DNA of 64,000 bases. It comes from Aspidapion aeneum. Taxonomy: Eukaryota > Arthropoda > Insecta > Coleoptera > Brentidae. A program made the translations under genes and the position numbers. Every line of letters starts with the position of its first letter. The first letter of the stretch is position 1. Of this stretch, positions 31,601 to 43,600 are shown in pieces. The notes below the pieces were generated by a model. It saw nothing but the letters and a program-made list of their open reading frames with translations. It was not told the DNA's origin and searched no databases. The stretch spans positions 68,400,908 through 68,464,907 of the forward strand of contig OY755038.1 in NCBI GenBank assembly GCA_963576565.1, written 5' to 3'.

Positions 31601-31739
31601 AGAAAAATAATGGCTAAAGTTACGTCCCTACCACCGACGTATACATTGTAACGTGTCATTTTTACGTTTAAGACAACGTTACATATTTGTTTATTTAGGT
31701 AAATAATCAAGGCTCTTTGATTCGTCTTTCTGTACACAA

Positions 31740-32296
31740 AGTAATGGTATTTTATAGAGCTAGGTTTGGAGGTTATATAGTGTCTAGGAAGTTACCTTAA
31801 AAGGAGGCATTCCATCGAATTACTGTGGACACTACGCACATCGCATTATCTGGACATCGTAATTGGAATTTAAGATCACAGGCTTCGGGAAAATCACATA
31901 AAAATTTTGATTGTTTTGTTTTTATCTGTGGAATTTTGTGATTCTCTTGTCGTCATGAAATTAAACAGCTGGGAAATGGCGGCGTTGCCGCATCACAAAT
32001 GGTTTCAGTAACAGGAAGGAAACATTTAGATGAACATTTCATTCCCTTACGTTTATTTTCGAGGATATTGGGACAATCCGAACCTCATATCCTTCACGGA
32101 TTGGCTAGCTTTGATAGTACGAAAACATATTTGGGTCGACCAGGAACAACCGAGGCTCCGCCACTTTGATATCTTTATTAATTTGATAGGGAAAGGATAA
32201 AATAAATACGAGTTATGCACTTTTGTAAATGGGAGATGGACGAGGGATAAAAACCAAGACTGGGGGAATAGACGAAATCGTGTGGGTAGGCATCTA
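31740..32296. other. Unassigned intergenic stretch
   Basis: No gene or repeat structure recognised. Confidence 0.5.
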
Positions 32297-33990
32297 TAGA
32301 ATAGAATAGAATAGAAAAATACTTTATTGTCAAGAATACAAGTTCTGTAGACAAAGTAGGCTATAGACTATTTTGGACTAAAACTACTTAACATGATTGA
32401 TCATATTTTTATCATTATTTTATCAAAAAGAGTTAAAAAATTTTTTAAAGCCTAAAAAAGTTGAAGAAAAATGACTTTATACCTAAAAGAAACCATTTTT
32501 TAAAAAATCTAATACTAACATGAAATCTGTAAAATAACACTAAGAAAACATTGTTTACATTTTTTTTTTTTTAAGTAAAACTGAACAAACACAAATAAAG
32601 GTGCTTGGCACCCAAAGAAAATACTCAGTACAAGAATATCAAAAAATAGATAAATAAAAAACAAGGAGTATTAAGGCTATATGAACTACTTCGGACTAAG
32701 ACTAAGTTACATGATTCCTATTGTTATTATTATAAGTCCATCAATAAAAAGAATACAAAAAAAAACATAACAAAATAAAAAAATAAAAAAGTCCAAAAAA
32801 GTTAAAGGACACAACATCATACCTATGTAACAATATTTTTTTTACTATAAAACAATATCATCCGTCAGTTTAGATATCAATCAATATATTTAAAAAAAAA
32901 ACAGAAAACAAGCTGACCCAATTATTAAAATTTTGTCAAGACATGGCTATAAAATTCGTCTTGGCTATAAAATTCGTCAAGAGTATATAATGGAGTTTGT
33001 AATAAAAATTTTTTCAATTTTTTCCTAAAAATCCTAACAGAAGCAGCACATCTAATATTTTCAGGAAGAAAATTAAATATTTTCCTTCCCTCATAAATTA
33101 TTGATCTTTTTGTAAGAGACCTTTTAGGAATTGGTAATGCTACATGGTTTTGTTGTCGAGTAACTTGTGCATTTCCGCCCCCATCATTGCTAACATAATT
33201 TTTATATACCAAACTTGCAGTCTCAAGTACAAAAACTGATGTAAGAGTGAGAATTTTTAAGTTTGTAAAATGTCGCCTGCAAGATTCTCTTGGAGATATG
33301 TCCGCTATAAAGCGTATGGCTTTTTTTTGTAAAACAAATAAAAGTTTTAGCAGATATTGAGAGGCTGTTCCCCAAAATGCTATGCCATACCTCAAGTGGG
33401 ATTCGAATAGAGAAAAATAAACTTTTCTGGCTATGTCAGCTCCCAACTCTAATCTGACGCTTCTGACAGCAAAACATCCTGATGAAAGTTTTTGACTTAA
33501 TTTGAAGATGTGCTCATCAAACCGTAATTGGTCATCAATATGGAGGCCTAGAAATCTGGTGACAGATTCACTGTGAAGAGGGTGGTCACCGAGGTTAATG
33601 TTCGAGATATTACCCTTAAAGCTGAGGATGTTGGATTTATCAACATTAAAACAGAGGCGGTTTGCATCGCACCACTTCTTTATTTTTTGCAGATCTTGAA
33701 ATATGCTCAGCTCTAGAACGCTAATGTCCTTGTGGTGCCATAAAACAGATGTATCATCTGCAAAAAGTGTAAATTCACCCAAAATATCCAGCTGAACAAG
33801 ATCATTAATATATATCAAGAACAACAATGGACCCAATACTGAGCCTTGGGGAACGCCACAGTTTACACCCAACGAAGAAGACGACGACCCTGATGCCGAC
33901 ACATACTGTGTACGATGCGTCAAGTAAGACCTAAACCATGACAACACTGAGCCCCTGAAACCATAGCGCTCAATCTGAACACTCTTATGC
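32297..33990 (-). mobile_element. CR1/Jockey-type LINE, 5'-truncated, with TTCTA tail
   Basis: The coding part is 32925-33990. The 3' UTR runs down to 32297 and ends on the minus strand with AATAAAG...TTTTTCTATTCTATTCTATTC, a short repeated tail. The element is cut within the RT just before 'ERYGFRGSVLSWF'. Confidence 0.85.
32925..33990 (-). CDS. LINE reverse transcriptase, C-terminal half
   Basis: The frame of 340 residues from the ATG at 33947 extends upstream without a stop to about 33987 ('VQIERYGFRGSVL'), so that ATG is internal. 'GVPQGSVLGPLLFLIYINDL' is followed by an intact FADD box (62-65), the thumb region and the usual C-terminal 'FNFLPENIR' segment. The protein ends '...DEFYSQDEFYSHVLTKF', with a small duplicated DEFYS block. 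No internal stop remains, so this is one of the younger LINE copies here. It cannot act alone without the endonuclease. Confidence 0.88.
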
Positions 33991-34299
33991 CTTTAAGCAG
34001 TAGTTCAGTGCGTATTTTTGGGTTCAGGTTCAGAAACAACTTTATTACTGTAGAAATGTTTTACAAAAATGGCGATTAAACCATATGAATATTAGAGAAG
34101 ACATTTATAAAGAGCGAAGGAAACTTTTGACTAAGACTGTAACTGGAGTGCAACTAAATTCTGCGCTCAGTATAGCTTTACTCATATGGAAATTGGTTGA
34201 GTGTTCGAATATTCCTGGGTTTGATGCATGCCCTGGTCTTCAGTAATTGATTTTACAGTTGATGGTTTCAATGCTGAGCTTCTTACAGTCCGGTAGGCA

Positions 34300-34788
34300 A
34301 ATGTTCGGTCTATGTATGGAGGGTGTCTCGACGTCCTTGTTATAAAAATTTCAACCGTGGAAATAGATCCGACAACACCTCAATGCACGTTTTACGTACT
34401 TTCAATGTCCCCTTGGTCAGTGCTGGCCCCTATATACCGGTATGGAACTATTGCTGTATTTCCTCATTGGTTAGTTTGAAAACCGCGGGTTTTTTCGTCC
34501 AGTCTCGTTTTACTGTCCCCACTCCCCACCACATTTGAAAAACGGTTTCCGGCCACTTCATTTTTTTTGTGTTCTGCCTGGTCTCTTGCTAACGAATTTG
34601 GCTGGGTCGACAACAGTTTCTGGGATCGCCTTTGTTTTTGGTTTTTGGCACTGCAGCGAATTGCAGGAGATATCCCAGAAACTGTAGAAGTGAGTCCGTC
34701 GTGTCTAGGCGTAATCTAGAGTGACGCTTGCACCCTTTTTGAGGGGATTTTAAGTCGGCCTACGCCATTTGTACGGGGAAGAGCATTG
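34300..34788 (+). other. Candidate first exon of an unidentified transcript
   Basis: This less AT-rich segment contains 'cctatatacc' (a possible TATA box, 34431-34440) and ends at ATTG|GTAAGT, a strong donor at 34789. The start is unknown. In the frame that stays open through exon 2, a TGA lies near 34738, so no good start codon was found. Confidence 0.35.
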
Positions 34789-34993
34789 GTAAGTCGATTT
34801 TAATTTTTTAATTTTTTTTATTATTTGAGGACTCTTCAAGATAATATTTGCCTCCCAAATTGTAATTATTTTTCGTGTGAAATGTACTTTTTTTTTTGAC
34901 AAAAGGCGTGGGGAATTTTTGGCGTTTTTATATTTTTTTTTTTAACCACGTGTTGGATAAAAACTATATATTGTTTTTCTCCTTTGTCTACAG

Positions 34994-35067
34994 CCCTGTC
35001 CATTCCATCGACAGCGGTGCTGGACGCTGGTGGGAAGCCGGACGAGCCAGTTGTAACCCTGGGAAAG
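34994..35067 (+). other. Candidate second exon (74 bp)
   Basis: It is bounded by a pyrimidine-rich tract plus CTACAG and by AAAG|GTACGT. It is open in the frame giving 'LSIPSTAVLDAGGKPDEPVVTLGK', and G+C is higher than in the flanks. The implied intron from 34789 is 205 bp. Confidence 0.38.
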
Positions 35068-35214
35068 GTACGTTAGGCTTATTTTAGTTTATCTGTTTAA
35101 ATCTACTTTATTTTATTGAGTCGACATGGGGTTCTTGGTTAAATTACTCGGTATAGGGGAACTTCGTGCAAAATTGACGAATTCCAGGAAACTGAAACAT
35201 TTAATTTTCCACAG

Positions 35215-35399
35215 GGTTTTTACGCTCGGGCAAGACGCCAACAGCCTTTTGACCACCATGTGCTGCCCTAGCACCATGTGCTAAGCGAGCACGAGGGGAG
35301 ACGCGGGCAAACCAGGAGCAGCAGTAGCAGGAGGAGAACAACACCACTTCCAGGTTTAATAAAACACCAAACTCACAATTAAATAATTGCAGGACCAAG
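35215..35399 (+). other. Candidate third exon (185 bp)
   Basis: It follows 'ttttccacag' and ends at CAAG|GTAGGA. Spliced to exon 2 in phase it would add 18 residues before a stop, so this could be a short coding transcript, an untranslated exon or a decayed gene. No product recognised. Confidence 0.33.
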
Positions 35400-36540
35400 G
35401 TAGGAGCAAGCCTTTAGACATAACCATTTCATATAATTTTTTTCCAATATAATTTGGACAATCTTTTCATATAATTTTCAGTATAATTTAGACATTATCT
35501 TTCCAGATAACTTTTCAATATAATTTTAACATTGCTTGTAAACGCAAGGTAACGGTATGACGTCATAACCACAATTTTGCGGCTTATTTACTATATTGAC
35601 TTGTCTTCCTTCATTTCATTTATTTAAGACAATTTCTCCTGTGAAATTTGGAGTGCCTTGCTATTTTGGCCCGAACTTGTTTAATTTTTTTAGCATATTT
35701 CATGTTTCTAATCTTAACTTCAGCCCTTAAAATACACAAGATGAACTAAATTTTTGTATTATTTGTGCAACCCAGTGACCAACTTTGCGGAGACAAAAGA
35801 GAGATGAGATTATTTTTTTCTAGCGGTTTCTTTAAACTGTTTTACCTCATGGGGTGGATCTCGGACTGGGTTGCTGTCTCTCTCATTCTACCCAATGTAG
35901 AATGATGACAGCAGATATTTGGTCTAGATCTCCCCTATGACGGAATAATTTTGGAAGTATATATATATTTTTTTTTAACAATCATTCATATAACTGAGTC
36001 CTACGCTACTGACTCAGATGTAGGTACACTATGGCCTGTTAAAGGAGTCCATCTACCTGTAAAGTTGTTCTAGTTTTATCATTTTGATTCAGTTAAAAAT
36101 CTTTTAGAATTTTATCTCGTTTATTAGTCAATTTTTTTTTTGTTTTTTTATTACACAAATACTCTGGAAGCCTCGGAAGTAAGTAGAATTTCATTGTTTA
36201 GCTGCAACGTTTGGGTTGAACTGTATTTTATTTAAGATCTTCTTTGTAAAACATTGGTATTGAATAATGTGGCGCACTTAAAATTTTCTTATTTCTGAAC
36301 CCCCTCTTCTCCACTGTATAAAAGTTACCGGGCATATCAATGTTTTACCTAGCTGGAAAATACAGTTCTGCTTCCAGATATTCGTTTAATTATTCAGTGG
36401 GTTTTTTGTGTCACAAAATGGCGGCAACGTCTTTAAGCTGCCACAAATGTCACACAACGCATTTTAATAGGCCACAACATATGTGGACGTAGGCCAAAAA
36501 AAAGTTACGAACTATGTACGTATATGGTACGTACTTGTGC
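35400..36540. other. Unassigned intergenic stretch
   Basis: AT-rich, no gene recognised. It ends in a short TACGTA-rich run. Confidence 0.5.
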
Positions 36541-36976
36541 TGTATGGGTAGCAATGGCTAAAAAAGGTATTATATTCGATGAAATTTTTTTTTTGAGATA
36601 ACGCCGAAAATGTTTTATTTGGGTGTATTTTGACCTATCTTAGCAATATCGTCGTGATGTCTGTCTGTGTATATTATTTCTGTCTGTAACACAATAGCTC
36701 TTTTACCGCTTAACCGATTTTCATAAAATTTTTAGGTAAAATGTTGTTTGACACTCTAATGAGCTGATTAGGTTTTACAATTAAAAAATTTTGAAAATGC
36801 TAATTTTTAACGCAGCATCATATCGATTTTCCGAATATCGTAGACTATACATCTTGCTCAATAATTTGTGTGATTCGTAAGAGCTTTGGTTCCTGAGATA
36901 TTTACAAAAACTGTTTTCAAGGCTGATAAATCATTGCTTTACTTTAAATAGCTAATAGGCTAGCTAGGAAGGTATC
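36541..36976 (+). mobile_element. Dispersed 0.45-kb repeat family, copy 3
   Basis: Matches 30408-30877 closely: 'gtagcaatggcta..aaggtatta', 'atttgggtgtattttgacctatctta', 'cgtcgtgatgtctgtctgtg', and the end 'aggctagctaggaaggtatcagg'. Confidence 0.72.
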
Positions 36977-37848
36977 AGGTCCGTCACGGAACCATTTATT
37001 TTTACCCCTTAGTAAATAAAGCTTCAAATGCTTTTAATAAAAAATTTAATAATTTTTTTCAAATAAATTTCCATTCGTGGTAATAGAGCAAAAATTTGAA
37101 AATGCTCTCCGTTTTCGGTCTAGAAGTAAACCATATTACTTTTTGACAACAGACCATTGCCCCCAAATTCGACTCCGCTGAATCTGAATATCCCGGTTGC
37201 TAACTCAAAATATTGACAGGGACGGAGAAAATCCCCCCCAAACCCCAAAAACCTGTTTTTTTTTCAATGTTATTAAATTTTCTCGTTAACTAAACTTTTC
37301 ATCGAAAATTGCAAAAACAGTTTCTTGCGGAGAACAGAATTTTCTTAATAACAATGCATGGGTCGATAACGTTAGGAAAAGCAAGTAGCTCTTCAGTGGC
37401 GTCCGTAAATTGTGATTATTTCGAAAAAAGATGTTTATTTTAGGATTTATAAAATTTTCTCAAAACCTACACTTCCTGGGAAAACATATGTAGAATAATT
37501 TACTGTAGAAAATGTAATTTCCTTGTAAAACCTTTAATATATTGTTAGGTTTCTGTCACTAGAAAGTCTTTTAAAAAATAACCAATATAATCAATTTTTG
37601 TTACATATTTTATGTATTTTTAAAGAAAAATAAGCTTCTTAGAAAAAAATATTTTTAACTTATTCTATTCTAAAGACCTTCGTATGTAAGACAATTTTAC
37701 AAAAATGTTTTTTGTTAATTTTTTGAGAGTTACCCTAATATGCGGACGTCTCTGGAGAGTTAGTATATTTTATCACATTTTTGGATACAAGGTTTAAAAG
37801 GAAATTTCATTGTCCACCGAAAAGTTGCGAAAACATTTTGTCGTAAGC
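36977..37848. other. Intergenic stretch with degenerate repeat phrases
   Basis: Phrases such as 'cagtggcgtccgtaaatt' (37396) and 'gcggacgtctctggagagtt' (37742) resemble 'acggacgtcactggaaagttt' (59675) and 'acggacgccgctggagtttg' (60130). This suggests decayed members of one repeat. No gene. Confidence 0.4.
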
Positions 37849-37986
37849 TCAAACTCAAACTCACTCAAACTCAAAACATGTATTGCCGACAAAATCAAAA
37901 CAATGTTTGACAAAGCAACGTCAAAAATTTGTACAAAATAGTTGGAACAATATGTTATTTCATTTTTAAATTAGTAAGTAAAATAC

Positions 37987-38379
37987 TTAAATAAATACAT
38001 ATAAACATTTTTGGTAAAGATAGTTTTTTGTAGCGTTTTTAAATTTTATTTTATTCTCAATTGATTTGATCTCTGTTGGTAAACTGTTGTAGGCTTTTAT
38101 AGCTTTATAAAATGGTCCCTTTTCAAAAAATGTTGATCTATGCATAGGAATAGCGAGCTCAGCTCTGGGTCTGGTTTCAACAGTCATATTACTGCCGTAT
38201 CTGCCACTATTTGTTGGAAAAAGGGCTTTGTGTTTTTTAACCAAAATAACAAGTTGTAGGAAATATATAGGTGGCACTGTCAGTATTCTTAGTCTGGTGA
38301 AGTGCTGAGCATATGAAGTGCCTGGTTTAAGTTTTAGTAAACACCTTATGATTCTTTTTTGCGTTGGGAAAACATCCAT
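37987..38379 (-). pseudogene. LINE ORF2 C-terminus
   Basis: This 130-residue piece ('QKRIIRCLLKLKPGTSYAQHFTRLRILTVPPIYFLQ...AIKAYNSLPTEIKS...') is the C-terminal region after the RT thumb. It overlaps the preceding RT frame by 34 bases, so one frameshift separates them. The stop is at 37987. Confidence 0.82.
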
Positions 38380-39722
38380 TGCAAAAGAGGAGGTTCATTT
38401 CGGTAAAAAATAATACCATATGACAGTACACTATGTATACTCGCATAATAGTATGTTTTAAGACTGTCAAATGAAACCAGATCTCTAAGGCGTCTTATAA
38501 CAGCACAAAAGCTATTAAGTTTGTTTTTTAATTTATTTATTTGTTGTTCCCAACGGAGACATGAATCTATTGTGATTCCTAAGAAATCTGTAAATTCTAA
38601 AACTGGTATAGACTTTTCATTGAACTGAACATATAAAGATTCATCAGTTTTGATTTGTTTGCGAAAAGTTAGTAAGCCAGTTTTCCCCATGTTAAGCCTA
38701 AGAGAATTTTCTGTACACCAGTTTGACATTTCATTGGAAGCTTGAGAGCATTTTTTAGAAAGTTCTTGACTATTACGTCCAGATGCAGTCAGTGTTTTAT
38801 CATAAGCAAACTGGGCTACTTTGCCAACTGTTATTTTTTCTTGAACCTCATCAACATACAACAGGAAGATAAGTGGCCCCAGGATCGATCCCTGAGCCAC
38901 CCCCTGCTGCATGTCACACCAGTTCGAAAAATACTGTCTGTGTTCTTGTGTTAGTGAAACAATTTGCTTTCTTTCTGCGATAAAAGAAAGTAACAGTTTT
39001 AAATGCAGCCCTCTAATGCCAACACGTGGCAGTTTTTCCAAAAGTAAGTTGTGATTTATCGTGTCAAAGGCCTTTGAGAGGTCAAAGTATATACTTGCGG
39101 TTTTTTGTCCTTGTTCTAGGTTATTCTGTATTGTTGTTATGACATTGTAAATTGCTTCCTCTGTGGACTTTTTTGGTCTAAAGCCATATTGGCCTTCATA
39201 TAGTAAATTGTTTCTTTCTATGAAATTAATTAATCGATTGTATATAGACCTTTCAATGACTTTTAACACTGATGGCAGGAGAGATACTGGCCTGTAATTA
39301 CCAAGAACCTGTCTATCTCCTTTTTTAAAAATTGGTATAACTTTAGCTCTTTTTAGTTGCACAGGAAATTCACCCTTGACAAAACAACAATTAATAATGT
39401 GTGTGAGGGGCTCACATATGTATTCATCAACCTGTTTTAAAATATATGTTGGAACTTCATCCAAACCTGATGAAAATTTATTTGGAAGTTTTTTAATAAT
39501 TGACAAAATTTCAGTACTGTCTACAGGTGTCAGAAAGAATGAGTTAGGGATTTTACTTTCATATTTAATTTCTCTATTGTTAGGTATTTGATCTAGGGAA
39601 AACTGGTTTAAGAACTCTTGTGCTATTATGTTGGGATCTTGAATTATGTTACCATTTTTTTTTATTGTAATGTTGCTTTGAGACTTGGCCCGATTTGTCT
39701 CATGGTTAAAAATTTGCCACAT
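38346..39722 (-). pseudogene. LINE ORF2 reverse transcriptase with mutated catalytic box
   Basis: The 458-residue frame holds RT blocks in order: 'KVIPIFKKGDRQVLGNYRPVSLLPSVLKVIE' (127-157), 'YGFRPKKSTEEA', 'IYFDLSKAFDTINH' (first catalytic aspartate 214), 'QGVAQGSILGPLIFLLY' and then FAYD at 305-308 where FADD is expected. The second catalytic aspartate pair is broken by tyrosine, so the enzyme should be inactive even if the frame were whole. The first ATG is internal; the linker reads in from upstream in another frame. Confidence 0.88.
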
Positions 39723-39745
39723 TGTTTTATTTTTTTGAGAATTTA

Positions 39746-40147
39746 TTATTTTGTTGTCATTCGAACTTTTTTAATGTCAACCAGGAATTTCCTGTACTCC
39801 TTACGTTCCCTTTTGTACTGAGATAAAAGAATTTCACTTTTAGTTGTTTGGTAATTTACATATAGATCCTTGATGTATGAAGAGTACCTTTGAATTTCTT
39901 TAGTTACCCATGTGCTTTTATCCTTGACTCGCGCTGTTTGTACAGGACAGCACCAGTCAATGTAATACTGAAAAATATTGCTGAAAGATTCATAGCTTTT
40001 ATTTGGATCTGAAGTGTCAAAGACTGATTGCCAGTTTTTTAGTAAATTTACATACCTTATTTGAAGAACCTTCATAAAAATGCATATATTGCCCGTAGTG
40101 ATCAGATATGTTTGTTTTATAGATGTAGCCCTCACTTTTTTGTTCAT
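39746..40147 (-). pseudogene. LINE ORF2 linker region
   Basis: Residues such as 'NLLKNWQSVFDTSDPNKSYESFSNIFQYYIDWCCPV' and 'WVTKEIQRYSSYIKDLYVNYQTTKSEILLSQYKRERKEYRKFL' form the usual charged linker between endonuclease and RT. It overlaps the endonuclease frame, and a shift lies near 40030. Confidence 0.75.
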
Positions 40148-40730
40148 TGCCTACATTGCTATATATGTTATCAAATTGTGACTCAGAGCTGGGTCTCGTA
40201 ATACCTAAAATATGTGGAAATAATGAATAGCTTAAAAACAGTTGGTTCACTGCTTGTGAATCTAAACAGTTTTTTTCAAAATGACAATTAAAATCACCAA
40301 CTAAAATTAGAGTTTTTTCAGGATTGTATATTGTATCCAATACCTCACTGATTCTACTTTGAAAAACATGAATATCACCTAAATTGGGGGACCTGTATAT
40401 GCAAACAAAAATATATTTTGATTTGTTATTTATCACTTCGCATACTGAATACTCACAGTGAAAGTCCATTGGTTGAAAATCTTCAATCAGTATTGGGTTG
40501 GCTTTTGTGCCGTCTTTAACAAAAATTGTGGTCCCACCTTTTTCCCTATTTGTTCTAGAAGAGTATGAAATCAAACTATATCCCTCTATTTTTAAAGATT
40601 CTATTTTATTGCCAGTTAAAAAGTGTTCTGTTAAACACAGCACTGTAGGTTTAATTTCATCTAGTATAACTGCTAGTTCAAGGGTTTTTGTGTTGATCCC
40701 TGAATATTCATATGCACTGTTATCTTGCAG
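40017..40730 (-). pseudogene. LINE ORF2 AP-type endonuclease
   Basis: The 208-residue frame from 40643 includes 'LCLTEHFLTGNKIESLKIEGYSLISYSSRTNREKGGTTIFVK', 'IYRSPNLGDIH', 'LILVGDFNCHF' and 'ISDHYGQYM' (the SDH motif). Upstream, 'INTKTLELAVILDEIKPTV' continues without a stop to about 40710, after which the frame must shift to reach the start. It would nick target DNA to prime reverse transcription. Confidence 0.83.
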
Positions 40731-40842
40731 TCTAGGGTCTTTATGGTTTTTGAAGGCCTTCCAATGTTTTTTGTAATTTTTGTTTGTTTGGTTTGTTTAG
40801 GAGTTTGTTAAATTTTATTTTCAAGACAGTTGGTTGAGTTCG

Positions 40843-41977
40843 TTATAAAAAACTAACACCTTCTTGTAAGAAATCCTTGTGTTTTTTAAAATTAAATCTA
40901 CGGATGCCTACATTGGAAGGCCAGAATGTTGTTTCATACATTTGATCTTTAAATGAGAGAGGAGCAGTTACAACAAAGCATTTAAGTTTATTGGGATCTG
41001 TTGGCAGTTCTTTAACTTGCACATCAGTCGACTCAAAGCCTGGTTTCTTTTTTATAAAACCGTGTATAATCTCTTCTGTCACAGTTCTTTTTACTCTATT
41101 GATGTAAAGCCATACTTTCCTTTCCCCACCCTCAAAGCCGGATGGGTCATTGGTCGCGGTTTCAGCGTTTCCAAGCCGCTTTTTGGCTGTTCTGCGTCTC
41201 TCATGGCGTTGATATTCATAGCCATCTGGGGCTCTGTTTTGTTCTAGGCTATTTTGGGAAAAGCGGGCCTCTTAATGTAGGAACTTTTAAACTCAAGTTC
41301 GAAATTCTTTGTTGATTTTCATTATTATTGTTATTTTGGGTCATGTTGTCAATTCTGCTTTCTTGTTCGTTAATTTGGCCAATGGGCCCAGAGGTGGCTT
41401 CCACTGAATTCCAGTGGTTCGGGCTCACGGTGGATAGAATAGACCGGTGTTCGGATCCTACACCGTGGTTCGGGCTGGCCGTCTGCTTGTGTGCGGCGGT
41501 GATTCGAAAATCACTGTTGCGGTCGTGGGCACGATCTCTCCAATAATTTGCGGGTGGCCCCTCTTTTCTTACCGGTATTCTTGCTGGGATCAGCTGTTGT
41601 TTTTTTAACTGTTGGACTTCAATTTCTAAATGTTGTGTTTTTTCCACTAAAAGCTCGTTATTTTGCTTTAAAATGTCGTTTTTATCACGCATTTCTTCAA
41701 TAAGTTCATTTAAAAGTGATATTTGTGTCTTTAAGTTCGTCACTTCTTGTTTTTTTAGTAATAAGTCAACTTCACTGTTGTTATCTGCACTATGCGCGGG
41801 ATTTTGTTCACAACACTTGATAAGAGTTTTGGAAATAATACAATTTATACAAACTGCTGATTTGGTTTCTCTGTTGGGATGGCATTTGTATTTTAATTCG
41901 CACTTGGGACGGTTCGGACCCTTTTTTTCACTTAAAACTTCGCTCTCTGAATCAGAGTCACCTTCACCGGCGGCCAT
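40843..41977 (-). pseudogene. LINE ORF1 protein, one frameshift
   Basis: The first part (41977-41249, 242 residues) starts MAAGEGDSDSESEVLSEKKG. It has a Cys/His cluster ('KYKCHPNRETKSAVCINCIISKTLIKCC', about 30-57), a coiled-coil stretch (about 72-126) and a polar tail. After a shift near 41250 the second part continues to 40843 ('...VWLYINRVKRTVTEEIIHGFIKKK...FWPSNVGIRRFNFKKHKDFL'), a conserved C-terminal region of CR1-type ORF1. The role is nucleic-acid binding and RNP formation. Confidence 0.75.
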
Positions 41978-42010
41978 CTTGACTCGTCTTAGCGTCGTAA
42001 GAAGCTTAGT

Positions 42011-42480
42011 ATGAAAATTGAATAAAACCCGTGAAAAAATCGATTAGTATGGTGATTTTAAATAATTACTTTAAATTAAAGGACGCCACTGAGCGGTAAC
42101 TACACTGAGAGAAGAATTTTGTAACAATAACAAATATTTTGTAACTGTTACCAAATGCGTTGCCCATATTTGGCTTATTAGATATTTGTTTGCAGGAAAC
42201 AGACCATAAATTTCAACAATTAAAACAAATATTTGTTAATAAAAACAAAATCGTCTGGTAATAGTTAAAAAAAGCTACATTAAGCACTAATATATTGTTG
42301 GTATTTAAAAATATATGTGAGTTTAATTATTAATATACTGTATATTTATTATAAGGATCATTCTTATTTAATATTAAATTAATTAATTATGGGTTATTAT
42401 ATAATTAGTAGCTGTAATTATATTTAGTTATTTTGCATTAATAAGGTATTTGTAGGTTTCACGTTCTGTTTAATAAAGAG
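42011..42480. other. Flank of the LINE, unassigned
   Basis: AT-rich. 'actacactgagagaagaattttgtaacaataacaaatatt' may be the edge of a DNA element, because a similar 'ttttttcagtgta' phrase with the same internal motifs lies at 59500. No gene. Confidence 0.4.
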
Positions 42481-42866
42481 GGTGTTCATTTTAAAACTTC
42501 CCACCCCAGATTTCTCGAAAATGATTTTTTTTTAAAACATCAAAAACACGTCAATTAATTTATTAAGGAGGACACATTTTGGCTATCTTAAAATGTTTGT
42601 AGTACACACCCCCTTTGAGGGGTACATTTTACCCCTATATTTTTTTAAGTTTTCTTAAATGTCTTTACAAAGGTGTAAAATTTTTGAAAATCTATTAATT
42701 TGTTTTTGACAGATTCACTTATATTTTCAAAGGGGGTGTGTACTACAAAAACTGTAAAATAGCCAAAATGTGTCCTCCTTAATAAATTAATTGACCTGTT
42801 TTTACTTTTTCTCAAAAAAAAATCATTTTCGAGAAATCTGGGTTGGGAAATTTCAAAATGAACACC
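42481..42866. mobile_element. Palindromic MITE, arms about 150 bp
   Basis: Starts 'ggtgttcatttt' and ends 'aaaatgaacacc'. The arms pair almost throughout, including 'agatttctcgaaaatgattttttt' and 'aattaatttattaaggaggacacattttggctat'. The end 'caccctgtat' fits the common insect 'acagggtgttc' type of terminus. Confidence 0.85.
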
Positions 42867-42872
42867 CTGTAT

Positions 42873-43069
42873 ATTTCTATAGGGTAAATGGAAATAAGGA
42901 AACCAATTTTGATCACAAACCTGTATTTCTTTGCGACATTTCGACGGTTCATTTTCGTCTTCCTCGGGCTACACACCTTAGCTTTAGGAAGACGAAAATG
43001 AATCGTCGAAAAGAAATAAAGTTGTGTGATCAAAATTGGTGTCCCTTTTCCCATTAACCCTATAGAAAT
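42873..43069. mobile_element. Palindromic MITE, arms about 90 bp
   Basis: The ends ATTTCTATAGGGT / ACCCTATAGAAAT are perfect. The inner blocks 'accaattttgatcacaa', 'atttctttgcgac..ttcgacggttcattttcgtcttcct' pair across a very short loop. It directly follows the previous MITE. Confidence 0.85.
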
Positions 43070-43089
43070 GAATAAGGTATAGAATAATA

Positions 43090-43426
43090 ACAGAATTTTA
43101 ATAATAATAAGAAGCAAGTTGTTTTGATGAAAAATATTTATTTGTATTTTATTATTAAAATAAAAAAACCATGGATCTTTTTAAACCTGTGGAGTCTATG
43201 CATATTAACGCATATACAAATATAAAAAAATATACACTTTATGCAGCTTTTTCTTAAAATACCCTACAAATTTACTCTACTACAATACCTAATATATAAA
43301 TAAAAAGGAACTAGATATTTTTTTTTTATAAAATAAGGTTGTAGTCTCAGAGACATGAAGTCTGGTAAAGTATGACTGATCTGTCACATCGCAATTTTTT
43401 TTATGGTAGCTGGTAATCTTTGTTTT
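43090..43426. other. AT-rich spacer
   Basis: No gene or repeat recognised. Confidence 0.5.
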
Positions 43427-43563
43427 AGCTCACATATATACTATACTATAGTAGTGTGAGCTAGTCGAGAAAAAAAAAGTTGCTCCGATTTCAAATTTTT
43501 TTATTTATCATTGCGTTTCAGATGATTTTGAAACTTTTTTGTCGCGCCGTCTGTCTGTCTGTA

Positions 43564-43600
<37 letters not shown>

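Larger units (their letters stand above)
37849..42010 (-). mobile_element. Nearly full-length CR1/Jockey-type LINE (inactive)
   Basis: In minus-strand order: a short 5' UTR (about 42010-41978), ORF1 (41977-40843, one frameshift), ORF2 endonuclease (about 40730-40017), linker, reverse transcriptase (39722-38346), C-terminus (38379-37987), and a 3' end with (TTTGAG)n at 37876-37849. It encoded an RNA-binding ORF1 protein and an endonuclease-RT that together move the element. At least four frameshifts and a changed catalytic box make it dead. Confidence 0.88.

Noticed and set aside
31456..31737. 93-codon minus-strand gene
   Set aside because: It translates TACGTA-rich repeats and has no protein-like features beyond that.
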